Positions 17,017 through 28,141 of a stretch of DNA of 64,000 nucleotides are shown in pieces. The DNA lies in contig JAJQJQ010000030.1 in the NCBI GenBank assembly GCA_028622995.1, forward strand, positions 2,914,001 to 2,978,000, read 5' to 3'. Under the pieces are notes generated by a model. That model saw only the letters and a program-made list of their open reading frames with translations. It was not told the DNA's origin and ran no database searches. The stretch is from Panagrolaimus kolymaensis. Lineage: Eukaryota; Nematoda; Chromadorea; Rhabditida; Panagrolaimidae. The position numbers and the translations under genes are program-made. Position 1 is the first letter of the stretch. Each line of letters opens with the position of its first letter.

Positions 17017-18584
17017 CTAACAAGATGACATTTTAGACCTCTTTTTTGGTATAGGTTCTTCTTCTTCTAACACTTTATTAGCATATCCAAGATCTGTAAC
17101 AGCTTTTTGAACCCATGGTGGAACATTGCCATCAGGAAATTGACCTTCAATGAAATTCTTCAAAAATTCATCACATGTTTTATTTTGAATTGCTTTACGT
17201 AATCGTTTCATAAGTTCAAGTTGATGGTGAATATTGTGAACAGTAACAAGATGACATGACACACTTTCCTAAAAATAAATTGGTATTAGCTTTGATAGTT
17301 GAGAAATTGCAGACAAACCCTTCCCATCATACCATGAAGCAAAGCTCTCGTATATTTCTTGCAAGTTGAACATTCACAATCAGCATCAATTGGTTGGAAA
17401 TCATTTTTGAATCGACTGTTATTAAGACGAAGTTCGCCATTCTGATGTCCATGAAAAACTAATGCTGTACCAAATCTGAAACAAATAACTACAGTAATAA
17501 GAAACATAAGTCCATAAAGAAATTAGTCAAAATGAAGATACAAAAATCAATGATGTGTAATCAATAAACCATTACCTTGCAGTTCGGGTAGGATAAACAC
17601 AATCAAACATATCTGCACCAGCTAAAGCACAAAGAACCATATCAATTTGCCATCCAACACCCATAACATATTTTGGTAGATTCTCTGGTAATTCTCGACA
17701 ACAAAATGATACAACTTTCCAAAATTCTTCTTTCTTTTCTCCACCACTTAATCCACCAATAGCAATACCATATTTTGCATAAGGAAGCATAGCATCAATA
17801 CATTTTTTGCGCAGCACTTCATCTAAACCACCTTGAACAATCGGAAATAATATTTGCTTTTTCCTGTTATTATGGACTTTGCGGCATCTGTCAAGCCTAA
17901 AAATAACGTATATTAGTAGACGAAAATACATAATCATAACAAGCATATGTAAAACACACCACCGAATTGATCGTTCCATAGGTTTTTCAAAATCTGCATC
18001 GTCAGATGTGGAGGAAACGACATGATCCAGTTGCATCATAATATCTGAACCAAGACATTGTTGAATATTGATACTATGTTCAGGAGTTAAATGCATCATT
18101 TCATTCGTATAAGGTGATTTGAAATCCACAGCGTCTTCAGTTACTTCCATCATTTCACCCAACGATACCATCTAAAAACACATGATTAATAACTAGGAAA
18201 GTAACATTGGGATAAGCATACTTGAAAACCACCAGAATCAGTTAAAATATTATAAGGCCATGACATCATTTCATGAACTCCACCACATTTTTTAACAATA
18301 TCTTCACCAGGACGATGACCAAGATGATACGTATTACATAGCAGAATCCGACATGAAGTTTCTTCAACTTGACGAGGTAATAATCCTTTGATAGTTCCAT
18401 GAGTTCCAACAGGCATAAAAACAGGAGTAGTTACATCACCATGCGGCAGACGAAATATTCCTTCACGAGCTCTAACACATTTATTTAAAATTTTGAAGCT
18501 TAAATCTCCAGGAACAGATAACGATGATGATGTTTTTTGTCCCATTGGATCTCCTTCTTCCACAGATGATGAAACTTGTGTCAT
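17017..18584 (-). CDS. QTRT1: Queuine tRNA-ribosyltransferase catalytic subunit 1
   Basis: Five exons, about 433 residues (human QTRT1 has 403). It exchanges guanine-34 for queuine in GUN-anticodon tRNAs, as a heterodimer with QTRT2. Visible family landmarks are NTYHLGHRPG, ILTDSGGFQ with the proton-donor Asp, MQLDHVVSS (substrate Asp kept; the second Asp of the usual LDD is His), FPIVQGGLD, GIAIGGLSGGE, YVMGVG, and ADMFDCVYPTRTARFG with the nucleophile Asp. The zinc site is CECSTC plus VHN His. All splice junctions join in phase, including the split Trp codon near 17966 and the split Arg codon near 17577. The last 15 residues (EEEEPIPKKRSKMSSC) form a charged tail with a possible basic localisation patch. 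A TTTTTCAG acceptor 11 bases upstream of the ATG suggests a 5' UTR intron or trans-splicing. Confidence 0.95.
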
Positions 18585-18594
18585 TTGTTTACGC

Positions 18595-18596
18595 CT
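18595..18596 (-). promoter_or_regulatory. Acceptor site just upstream of the TGT start codon
   Basis: The AG of TTTTTCAG lies about 11 bases before the ATG at 18584. In nematodes such a site is used either for a 5' UTR intron or for spliced-leader addition. Confidence 0.5.
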
Positions 18597-18976
18597 GAAA
18601 AATAAAGAATATTAGTTTTATAAATAAATATTTTTTTTAAATGCAAAAGTTTAACGCAAGTCTTCAAGTTCGTCTAGGACAACAAAAAAATGAAGAGAAT
18701 GCTTCAAGTTTTTCATTTTAGCATTGGAAGGCAAAACACCAAAATGATACGTTTATGGGAACTTTAAAAATTTTTTTTGATGGAGTTGGTTTCAATAATG
18801 AATGCAGCTTCAATAAAGCTTTTATTAACGAAAAAAGTAATACAAAAAGAGTAAATTATAACAAAGTAAAAAGCAGACGATTTTCAATTTTAGCATTATG
18901 TTTTCGAAAATAGATTTACGAATAATTTATGGAAAGTTGAATGGAAAAGTAAGTTAAACATCACAAATAAATGTTT

Positions 18977-20293
18977 TTATGAAAAGTAGTTGTTGTTGTA
19001 CTCTTTGCTCAAATTATTCCACATTTTAGACATGGTTGCTTTACGTTGCTCAAAATTTTTTCTTATAGCTTTCAACTTTTCTCCTTTAATTTTTCCTTGA
19101 CCAATAAAACAAATTTCAGGTGGATAAAATTCATAATTATTATATTCTTTGATAATTCGTTTAACGAAAGTATTTAGAAGCTTTTTATATTCATCTGAGA
19201 GAGTGTTGGAAAAAATGAGAATTAAATCGATTTGAGTATCCTCCTGAAAACAAGTAGGTTTTTTTTAATTATTTGCCAAAGAGAAAAATAACGAATGCTT
19301 ACTGTAATTAAATTAAAAAAGATTTCAACATCAAAATTATTTGGAATTTTATTAATTCGGTATTGGACAGATTTTTCAAGAAAATATTTTGACGAAGAAG
19401 AATTTGGGGGATGCCTTTCTTGAATAATGGTATGCTTCGAATCATCAAGAAAAGAACTGCAAAAAATTCCTAATTAAAATTATTTCATTTGTGTGAAAAC
19501 TCACTAAATCAATCGATTAATATTTGGTAAAATTTTAAAAATATCCATAAATGTTGCATTAATTTCATTTCCATGTTTTATTTTAACAAAAAGCAAAGAA
19601 AGCCTTTCAAAAGAAGGCAAAGAAACAAAATATTTGAAATTTTCAAACGAAAGAATTTGGTTTTGAAAAATGATGATTGAAGCATCACATCCCATCATTT
19701 GCTGCGAAGAGGCTAAAAAATAAAATTACATCAATTTTTAAAAAAAAAACTTACTATGAAAAATATGAAACTTTAGGTAAAATTTTTAAAATTTCTTCGA
19801 GAGAAACTAAGTTTCCATCCTCGCGTTTTACTTGAACACGTCCAAGATAAATATCTTTGATGGTTTGTAAATTCATAAAATATTTTAAATCTTTAAAGTT
19901 TAAAACTATTTTCTCCAAAGAAATATAGCAAATATAGCAGCGATAAAATTTTGGAAATAAAAATGGAACATTTTCTTGACCATTTTGCCGGACATTTATT
20001 TTTCTAATTGCCCATATTTTATAAACTTTGCTGAAAGGGTTAATATAGGATTTCTTAAATAAAGTATTGCTTCATTGATTATCTCCAAAAAAATTTAAAT
20101 TTTGGCAAATAAGAATGCGACCGGTAAAATAAATCCATTTACAAGTTTGAATTAATTTTTGAAACCCTTTCGGAGATTTCGGATTTTTGGCCATTTTTAA
20201 AATCATATCCAATGGAAAAGAGAAACGTTGTGGACGTGGCGATGCAAAAGAGTATTTCATTTTTGGTAGTTGAGGTGGCAGTTGATTAAGCAT
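18977..20293 (-). pseudogene. F-box protein gene with in-frame stop (family member B)
   Basis: The first exon encodes an N-terminal F-box-like segment: QRFSFPLDMILKMAKNPKS then FQKLIQTCKWIYFTGRILI. F-box proteins recruit substrates to SCF ubiquitin ligases. After NFFGDNQ a TGA (20072-20074) interrupts the frame, yet the same frame continues openly with NTLFKKSYINPFSKVYKIWA and the family blocks FPKFYRCYICY, FKDLKYFMNLQ and LEEILKILP. The next exon (about 19504-19698) repeats that block (FENFKYFVSLPSFERL, IFKILPNINRL) but its acceptor does not match the preceding donor in phase. The last exons carry IPNNFDVEIFF and LSDEYKKLLNTFVKRIIKEY, as in the 4867-6182 gene. With a stop codon and a phase clash this is most likely a recent pseudogene; readthrough or a misread base are the alternatives. 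Confidence 0.6.
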
Positions 20294-20721
20294 CTTTAAT
20301 TACTAAAATGAAAAAATTAATTCCATAAAGAAATTATGTAAGATAATTAAAACGCAATGATAGTTTTTCCTTTACAAGTGTATGGTTCTGCATTAAAAAC
20401 AAAATTTCACCTTTGAATGAAAAAAAAAAATCAATTATGAACCAACGTACTTATGAAAAAAGTGGACATTTTTTCTTGCCATTAATTTTCATAAAGCAAA
20501 AAGATCAAAAAATGACTTTTTTTTATGGCGAAATGTATGTTAGCAAATAGAGAGGTTTCTTTGGATCTTCTTTTCTTAAAATTGGAAAAAATAACTTTGC
20601 TATTCAACTGATAAATTCAAAAGTTTATCCCAAAAATAAAAGATATAATAAGAAATTTATTTTTTTGTAAATAAAAAGTGATCAACAAAAAATGATATAA
20701 TGTTGCAAAAAGAAAAAATAA
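20294..20721. other. Intergenic spacer
   Basis: AT-rich spacer between two family genes. Nothing recognisable. Confidence 0.5.
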
Positions 20722-21902
20722 TTAAGGATAGTTAAGTTTTTTACGCGCTGCATAAGAACCCTGAACTTGATTCCAACTTTCAAGTGGAACTGTGCCACGA
20801 TTGAACAAAAAATTAAATTCTGCTTTTGGATGTTTCTAAAACAAAAAATTGAGTCAAGAAAAAAAACATGTTTAACCAAATATTACCTTGTTAAAATCAA
20901 GGAAAGCTTCTTCATCATAATCTGAATCACGGTATAGAGAAAGCTTGAATTTTTGAAGTTTTGAAAGCATGAAAGATTGGCAAGATTTTTAAATGATTCT
21001 TTTGTTACCCCAATCAAAAACAAACTAAAAAACGAATGTTTATAAACAAGAAAAAAAATGGTAAACTTTCTATGCGAATGTTTCAATATTAGGTAATTTC
21101 TTGAGAATTTTTTCAATAGGAATGCAGACATCTTTACCATCTGTAATTAAAACACAATCAAAATAAACATTCTTAATCATTCCAGAAGCAGTAAGCTTTT
21201 TATATTCTTTCCATGTCAAATCTTGAAGATTAAGGAACAAATCAGTGACATAGCAGAATTCAACTTTCAAAAGCAAATGAAAAATATCTAAACGAGTAGC
21301 AATCTTAGAACGAGGGCGATATTGATCATACGGATCATTATATTCATATTGAGAAACAATACCATCGAGTACTAATCTCTTATCCGAAACAACATTATTG
21401 ATTGTTAACCCTTTATTAAATGAAAGGATAATAGGTATTTCATATCCTTCCAAAGTTGCAGCCCATGAATATCCAGTTGAACAAAGTTTCTTAATAAAAA
21501 GAGGTTTGTTTTCTTGGTGTTTTTTAAACCAAGAAATCTTAAGACAAATAATGAAAAAATTATAGGTATACAAAAACCAGCCTTTTCAAGTTGCTTTTTA
21601 TTTGTCGCTTCTAATCCTGCGTTGATATGATTCAAACGAGCAATTTCATCTTCGAAAGCTTTCTTTGATTCACCATCAAGACTAACGCTTTGCTTTGTCA
21701 TGGCTTCTTTCAATTGAATTTTCAATCCAAGATTTTCATTTTTAAGTTGAAAGTTTTCATTCATTTTTTGTTCATAAGCAAGCTTCAAAAAACTAATGAC
21801 CTCGCTAGGTTGTTGAGATTCCGATAAAGTTAAAGGAACTTGAGCAGGTGATGGTGTTTCAACAGATAGGTTTGCGGGATTTTGTTGAACGCCTCTATCC
21901 AT
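20722..21902 (-). pseudogene. Coiled-coil F-box-associated-like gene, decayed (family member C)
   Basis: The first exon (from ATG 21902) encodes a Gln/Pro/Ser-rich head and a coiled coil with NENFQLKNENLGLKIQLKEA and NHINAGLEATNKKQLEK. The body has SWAATLEGYEIPIILS, TINNVVSDKRLVLDG, CYVTDLFLNLQDLTWKEYKK and IEKILKKLPNIETFA, each with a counterpart in the 37068-38436 gene, so the two are close paralogues. After ETFA the position that is a GTAAGT donor in the sister gene reads GA (21069-21070). In the next exon the homologous sequence starts in one frame (GVTKESFKNLANL) and continues in another (MLSKLQKFKLSLYRDSDYDE), implying a one-base lesion near 20955-20985. The final exon ends at TAA 20722-20724. 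I read this as a pseudogene copy of an otherwise intact family. Confidence 0.6.
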
Positions 21903-22683
21903 GATTCACACAAATCTCAAAATTATCGATTAAATAAAAGATATCAAAAACACGCAAAAAATTCGATAAGTCTGATGTTGAAAAAACAAAGTAAGATTTT
22001 GTACTGACGAATTCGCGTTTTAAACCATTTAAGGTTAACAAAAAACTACAACAAACTAATTCACGAGCTATTGTTTAGATATTCAATTTTTTTGTTTTAA
22101 TTTACAAAATGCGCTTTATTTTTTAAACCTTCGATTGAAAAAAATAAGTCAATATCGATCGATAAAAATTTCACAAAGAAAGAAAAGCGCCCCTTTTTAA
22201 GTTTGCATTATTTTTTTTGTTAAAGATTTCATTTTTCTGTTATTTTTAAGGGACCAAAAAAGATATTTTTTTATACGATTGGTGTGATTTAGGATCCATT
22301 GAAAGTCGAGTATTTTTATTTATGGGTTTGTGGAGGCGCAAAATTATCCCCATTATCTTATATTTTTGAGTCAACTGCGTCTAAAAAAGTAATCAATTCA
22401 TAATAAAAAGAAAAATACAGTACTAGTATTTATTTTCGTTTTTTGGTTGTTGAATCATTCGTAAGATTATAAACGGTAGAAGACGACGACCTATTGCCAT
22501 GGTGGAAAACATTAATCCTCCAAGAACACTCCGCAAATTTGATATGATTTAAATTATTTTTCTTCATTGAAACATTTTTCTTTTTTTTATTAATGCTTTT
22601 CTTTTTTTTCGTGTCAATATTTTTTAGCATTTTAACATAATCTTTTATAATTGCCGATACAGTAATTTAGATCAATTTGAAAC
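21903..22683. other. Intergenic region with one copy of a dispersed repeat
   Basis: No gene. Contains one copy of a roughly 95-bp repeat (22313-22410) whose partner lies at 25561-25655. A 66-residue Lys-rich frame at 22430-22630 was not accepted. Confidence 0.5.
22313..22410 (+). repeat. Dispersed direct repeat, copy 1
   Basis: Shares about 95 bp with 25561-25655, including TTATTTATGG, the GTGGAGGCGCAAA / GTGGAAGTGCAAA block, CCCATTAT, and the identical GCGTCTAAAAAAGTAATCAA. It is non-coding; it could be a MITE fragment or a duplicated flank. Confidence 0.6.
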
Positions 22684-24411
22684 TCATTTATTACTATTAT
22701 TTCCTCCGGCAGATATGATCATCGTATGTGATGGCATTATAGATATTGATGGTATACCGCCAAAAAGATAAGTTTTTGAATATTCTTTTCGCGTTGTTGG
22801 GCTTAAATAAAATAGTTATTTGTGAAACAGAAATCTTTGACATACCTAAGCATCAATAATGAAACACTTCCAGCCCCAGCAAAAACAATATTCATAATTG
22901 GCAATGCTGCAACCAACAAAACTGTCATTTGCTCATTTGTAGCAAATATTGGTCGACCCAAAGTATAACAAGTTCGAAATAATTGAGCAATGAAAATGAA
23001 ACAAGAGACAACTAAAAACTTTTAAATGCTTAAAATTATTAAAGTTAAAAATTTTGATCATGGTTTTTGAAACATATTACAGAGTCGGTTTTACTTTTTT
23101 TGTTTGTTTCCCTTTGTAGGCATCAAGTTTCATTAACAATTATAAACTAAACTTCCAAAACAATTATAGCTTTTCAACAGTCGTCAATTAAACACATGCA
23201 AGATAATTACTTTAAAACTTTCGTGTGTATTATTTATTTTAATTTCAACTCCTCTACTTCCGATTCTAAAATCTCCCTGTATGTAGTGAATTTATCGTCG
23301 TCGTCAACAAAATTTGGTAACATATTTTTGCTTTTTTCAGAAGTTAATTTAATTAAAAAAATTTTTTTGAGAAATTTCCCGTTTACTTTACCTAAAAACT
23401 TTTTCAAACTCCAAAAAACAAAAATGCAACATAGCTAACGCCTGTTATTTTTTGCAAATAAATGTAAATATATTAAGCTTTTCAGTTTAGTTGCCACCCT
23501 TTTTTCATAGATCATTTTATAATAACCTCATTAAAATTATAATTCTACATACTTGAATGCATGACATCGTCTCTTCCACCCCATTTCACCTACTTATGTC
23601 TAATTATTAAAGCCCTAACAAAATTCTACAACAAATGCTATAGCGAACGAATAAAATAAATAAACTTACACAATAAATCTTTTTCATTTCTATTATTAAT
23701 ATTGGACGAAGAAAGTTTAATTAATGACAGCAAATTAAGTATTGCTTCAATGCATGTTAATGACACATAAATAACCGAAGATATTACAAAAGTTAGGGAC
23801 ATTAAATTAGCATTCGTTAAAGTTGCAACTACAGTATTATTTGTTGTAAATATAAATTCTCCGGGTTCATGCAATCGATAACAAATAGGGAGGAATGGCA
23901 AAAATATTAATAAACAAATATACCATTTACGCTTCCAAATAAAATAATGCTTTATTGGAAACCATAAAAGTGTGAAACGATTAAAAGCCATAAATAAATG
24001 ACCAATAAATTGAACACAAATAAAATATGAAGAAATATGATAAAATATTGAAGCAAGGAAACCATTTCGCTTATAAAAATCCGTGGCTATTCCAGCTTGT
24101 GGAACTCGAAGGGAAAGCATATACTGTAAATAATTAATTAACATCAAAGAATTATTATATTTATAACCAATTTTTTTTTTGTTGCAAAAGATTCGCTTGC
24201 TTTTAATAAAAAAATTTATATTTTGAAACAGACGACTCACCGAAGTAAAGCATGCCATATCCGCAACTAACACAACTCTAAATATTTGATAAAATGGCCC
24301 TTTAAAAGTTGAGTTTCTCTTTAACCACAATAATAAAAGCATGGAAAGATGAAAAGTATAAAAAATCATTTCCATTGCAAACATAAACATGATATACGAA
24401 CTCAATCCCAT
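22684..24411 (-). CDS. Serpentine 7TM chemoreceptor, Srg/Srv-like
   Basis: Multi-exon seven-transmembrane receptor. Exon one gives TM1-2 (IMFMFAMEMIFYTFHLSMLL, then IFRVVLVADMACFTS). The second exon has the hallmark FNRFTLLWFPIKH after TM3, a hydrophobic TM4 (YICLLIFLPFLPICY), an extracellular loop with sequon NNT, and TM5 (LTFVISSVIYVSLTCIEAIL). After a long intron (about 23021-23640) a further exon starting near 23014 gives TM6-7 (SCFIFIAQLFRTCY and MTVLLVAALPIMNIVFAGAG). The final exon encodes a Ser-rich cytoplasmic tail ending at 22684. The NRFT...P motif at the end of TM3 is typical of nematode Srg-superfamily chemoreceptors in sensory neurons. The exact subfamily is not certain. No break seen. 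Confidence 0.75.
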
Positions 24412-25044
24412 CTCTTCCCTTTATTCCTTAAATATTATTTTCCAAAAATAAAAAATAAACAAATGCCAGTCACTTGCTTTTGATACTAAACAATTTTTAA
24501 GATTTATTTTATCTTTTATCCCTTTTTCTTTTCGCCAAATAATTAATTGCCTTCGCATTTTATAAAAAAAATAATTTATTTAATTGTTCACATTTGGTTT
24601 CCAAATGATTGCGTTTAAAAGTTAAAAAAAAACTTCAACTTTCGTCTTTCCAAAAGATTACATTTGTTTAAAAAAAAGAAAAGAACAAAGAAGCACATAT
24701 AATTTTCATTTTCAGAAACTACCGTTTCTCTTTGACATAAATAATTAAATATGAACTCTCATTTAATTTTGTAAAAAGACTTTGTTGACGTAGTATTTCC
24801 ATTAACAAAAAATAGCTTAATAAGATTTTCTATTTTTCAGATTTACCATAATATTTTTTTAAAGTTTTTGAAAAAAGTAATATTTTATAAACAATTTGTA
24901 ATTTTATATTTAGGAAAGCTAAAGATTTCCAAATTTATGCTTTTTTATTGAAAAAGATGAACATTTTGGGATGCAAAGGCACAAACAGCAAAAAAAGATT
25001 GTAACAAAGTGACTAAAAGCAAAATAACTAATGCAAGGTAATGG
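24412..25044. other. Intergenic AT-rich spacer
   Basis: No gene found. It includes the upstream region of the chemoreceptor gene. Confidence 0.5.
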
Positions 25045-25257
25045 TTAATATTTTTTTCCAATCACATTTTCCAAAAAACTTTTAGTTTTGCTTTGAATAA
25101 CGTCTTCAACTTTATTCAAACTTTCATTCAATTTGTTTGATGGTTCATTGTCTGATGGTGAGCGATGTACACTGATATCCAAATCAGTATTTGTTGCATT
25201 GAAGATACCACACAGTTCAACACTAATATTAAACCTTTTTGATCTTGGATAAATCAT
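25045..25257 (-). CDS. Possible small single-exon protein, 70 residues
   Basis: An ATG-initiated frame of 70 residues with balanced, non-repetitive composition (PRSKRFNISVELCGIFNA, then a hydrophilic SPSDNEPSNKLNESLNKVED stretch and a KSFLENVIG end). A TATAAATA box lies 34 bases upstream, the same octamer seen before the small secreted gene at 3935-4259. There is no signal peptide, and no homologue is recognised. It could be the 3' exon of a longer decayed gene. It is listed because the composition and the TATA box are better than chance for this AT-rich region. Confidence 0.3.
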   Translation of the reverse strand: MIYPRSKRFNISVELCGIFNATNTDLDISVHRSPSDNEPSNKLNESLNKVEDVIQSKTKSFLENVIGKKY

Positions 25258-25290
25258 ATCTCCTCGGTTGGAAACTGCTGGTTATCAACA

Positions 25291-25298
25291 TATTTATA
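25291..25298 (-). promoter_or_regulatory. TATA box upstream of the small ORF
   Basis: Reads TATAAATA on the minus strand, 34 bases before the ATG at 25257. Confidence 0.35.
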
Positions 25299-25560
25299 GA
25301 AAAAGAATATTACTCACTTTAAAAAAAGTTTATAAAGGTTGATTTAAAAAAATCTATAAAACGCTAAACAAAAACAAACAAAATATTCTAAAATATTCAA
25401 AAAAAAAAGAGAAAGACAAAATCAAGTAAAACATGGAATCGTGAAATTTCTGCATCAAAAATAAGCAAAAATAACAAAAGTTGTTTATTAGTTGTTTTTC
25501 TTCTTTTCATTCGATTAAAGTCAAAAAGGTTTCAGCGAGGAAAAGGTTAAGATAACGGTT

Positions 25561-25655
25561 ATTATTTATGGTTTTGTGGAAGTGCAAATTTATTCCCATT
25601 ATTTTATATTTCTCTAAGTCAATTGCGTCTAAAAAAGTAATCAATTAATAAATAA
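25561..25655 (+). repeat. Dispersed direct repeat, copy 2
   Basis: Partner of 22313-22410 in the same orientation. The GCGTCTAAAAAAGTAATCAA block is identical in both copies. Confidence 0.6.
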
Positions 25656-26205
25656 TAATAATCATTTTTCAAAGAATGACTGACAAAACGATTGTTGTTG
25701 TTTTTTTCTTCTCAAATTCGAATTCCTAAAAAAGTTTATCATTCATTTGTAAACTGAAGCAAAGAAAGTTAGCCATCTTTTTTTAGTTTAAATTTTTTTC
25801 TTCGAAAAGTGAAATGTGTCTTCTTTGTTTTTGGAATTTTTGATCAAATATGTAACTTTTTTATAATATTTTTCAAAGTAAGAAGGCTGTTTTCAAATCC
25901 AAATACTTCTTGAACTAAATGAATATTAAGTTTTTCTTCCAAATGTGCAGTGTAATTCACGACTCAATTCTAAAACCCATCATTTTTGAATTACAAAAAA
26001 AATTAGAAGATACTCAGCTTCATGAATTGTAAAATCTTAACTGCTTCCTTGACACCTCTAATAAAAACAAAGGATGGTTGTTTCATTTCAACTTGTAAAA
26101 AAAGATCAATAACATAATTACATTTTTATCAGCACAAAAAACACTACTACACTAAAATTCTTTGCATTCATTTTTCTTTGTTAAAAAAATATTTTATTGA
26201 AAACA
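25656..26205. other. Upstream region of the C-type lectin gene
   Basis: AT-rich; no gene or clear promoter element identified. Confidence 0.45.
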
Positions 26206-26782
26206 ATGTTTGTTGTTGGAGGATTGATTGGTGCTTTTGTTTTTGCTTTTTTATTGATTTTTGTCGAAGCTTCTTCTTGCCCAGATGAAAGCTATGAATA
26301 TCAATCGAATTGTTATATTTTTAGTATAATTGAAGCTGGATTTTCCAGAGCTGAATCAAGATGTATTCAACTTGGTGGACATTTAACTTCCATTCATGAT
26401 GCTTTTACTAATGGAGTTCTTGCACGTGAGTTTCCAACTCTTTTTTAACTAAAAATAAATTTTGCCTTTCGATACCCCAGATTTTCTGGATTTGGAAAAT
26501 AACTAAAATTAAAATTTAGAAAAAGGACTCGAATACTTTGAAGAAAGTACCGATACTGATTTTTGGATTGGGTATTCAAATGGTTCCTGGACTGATGGAA
26601 CGCCATTGGATTTTATTGATTGGAAAGTTGATGAACCACAAAATACTTCCAATTGCGCAGCTTTTTCATTGACTGATGGATTATGGAATACGCAGGAATG
26701 CTACAAAGCTAAACCTTTTGTATGTGCTGTTGTTGATTCAACAACGGATTCTTTTCCCACACCAACATCTTCCACAAATTGA
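26206..26782 (+). CDS. Secreted single-domain C-type lectin
   Basis: Two exons (26206-26425 and 26520-26782, phase 1) encode 160 residues. The ATG at 26206 is chosen because the frame upstream of it has no ATG. Residues about 2-23 form a signal peptide (FVFAFLLIFVEAS). One C-type lectin-like domain follows, with its Cys frame: CPDESYEYQSNCY, CIQLGGHLTSIHDAFTN (αB helix region), FWIGYSNGSWTDGTPLDFIDW (the classic WIGY...W...DG), DEPQNTSNCA, LWNTQEC and PFVCAV. The usual Ca2+/sugar-binding EPN or QPD triplet reads EPQ, so calcium-dependent sugar binding is uncertain. A short Ser/Thr/Pro tail follows, probably O-glycosylated. Such secreted lectins are expanded in nematodes and often induced by microbes. 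Confidence 0.88.
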
Positions 26783-27424
26783 AAAGTAAAAAAAACTGAT
26801 TTTCCTCTCATGATGGCAAAGTTAAACTTGTACAATAAATTACATTTTTTGTTTCGAATAATTAAAAATGCAACTTATTTTTTGTATGCAAATAAACCTT
26901 TTCTTTGCTAACAAAATTGGTTATTTATAAGCATATAATCGTATCAAAAAAATAATGATAACAATATTTTGCAAACAGCCATTTTTCTACAAAATTTGCT
27001 TTTATTATTTTTTTTACTTTTGAAATTGTAAGTAAAACACATCGTCGTATAATTGCAATCTCCTTGAAAATCTTCAAACTCAAATCCATTATCTCTGAGA
27101 TGGCAAAGTTTTACTTTTTACTAATGCTCTTAAAGTTGTTTTTTCCTTTTGTTTTTACGTTTATTAATTGATTGTTATTGGTAAACAAAACCAAACCAAA
27201 GAAAATCACAGTATTTCTTTTTTCAGTTTGAATAAATTTTGAAAAATAAAATTTTTGTTCTTCTTTTCCTTTTTTTGAATTTTTAATAAAATATTATTTT
27301 ACTTTTTTTTGCTAAATATGATGAAATAACAGTATTTTCACCAACGCAAAATTAACCTAAATATCGATGATTTACTATTTCCATAAAAAATTTTATGTAA
27401 AATTCGAATGACAAATCAATTCAT
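26783..27424. other. Intergenic AT-rich spacer
   Basis: No gene found; composition is mostly poly-A/T runs. Confidence 0.5.
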
Positions 27425-27562
27425 TGTTTTAAATCGAAATTATACTTTAATTTCTGGCGCTCCCAATAATTCTTATATTGCTGTTGGATGATTTTGATAA
27501 CCTTAAAGATTGTGTAAAACATTTAAAATATTTGGTCGCTAATTTAATGGAATATTAAAATT
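27425..27562 (+). pseudogene. Fucosyltransferase gene fragment
   Basis: About 135 bp closely match 29272-29400 of the downstream fucosyltransferase gene: LNRNYTLISGAPNNSYIAV, then DDFDNLKDCVKHLKYL in another frame. It carries the same extra-G frame break (GTTGGATGAT, 27486-27487) as the full gene. No other exons of the family are recognisable around it. It is a partial duplication. Confidence 0.8.
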
Positions 27563-28141
27563 AAATCTGTATGGTTTTGGGTTTGTCTATCAAAAAAAAA
27601 TCAAGAAAGAATATATTCGCAATGAGTATATTTTGAATAAAAAAATGCCAAATTCTTATTTTTTAAATAACTAAAATTCGCGCAATTGCCCAACGATTTT
27701 ATAATGAAATCATTAATATGAACTACAAAACTTATGCATGCTTGAGCGCCAAACTCATTGCATCGTTTAACTCATAATCAGTATTATTATTTTTTCTGCC
27801 ACCAACCGTTAGCGCATATCTTCTATTTTTCTTAAATAAATTTAGAATTTTTTTGGAAAACTTTCGTAGACTCTTTTCTAAAAATTTATTAGAGCTTTCT
27901 CGTAACTATCTAATCAAAGTCTTTCCCAGACGTCTTATTTTTTTTATATCCCAAAAAAGTTTGTATGAATGTGTTACAATTTTAAACGCTCTCTAAAACG
28001 CATATAAAAGCCAAAATCATTTTATATGCTTCAAGTTTTTTTTGCTTTCGTCGCGCTTGCAACAATCTTTTGATAGCTTATTGCCTAATTCAAAAACAAA
28101 AGTGGTGGGTCAGTGATGGCAGCAGGTACTGTAATTAATTT
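27563..28141. other. Intergenic region after the fucosyltransferase fragment
   Basis: May hold further decayed exons of the duplicated copy, but I cannot align any of it with confidence. Confidence 0.4.
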
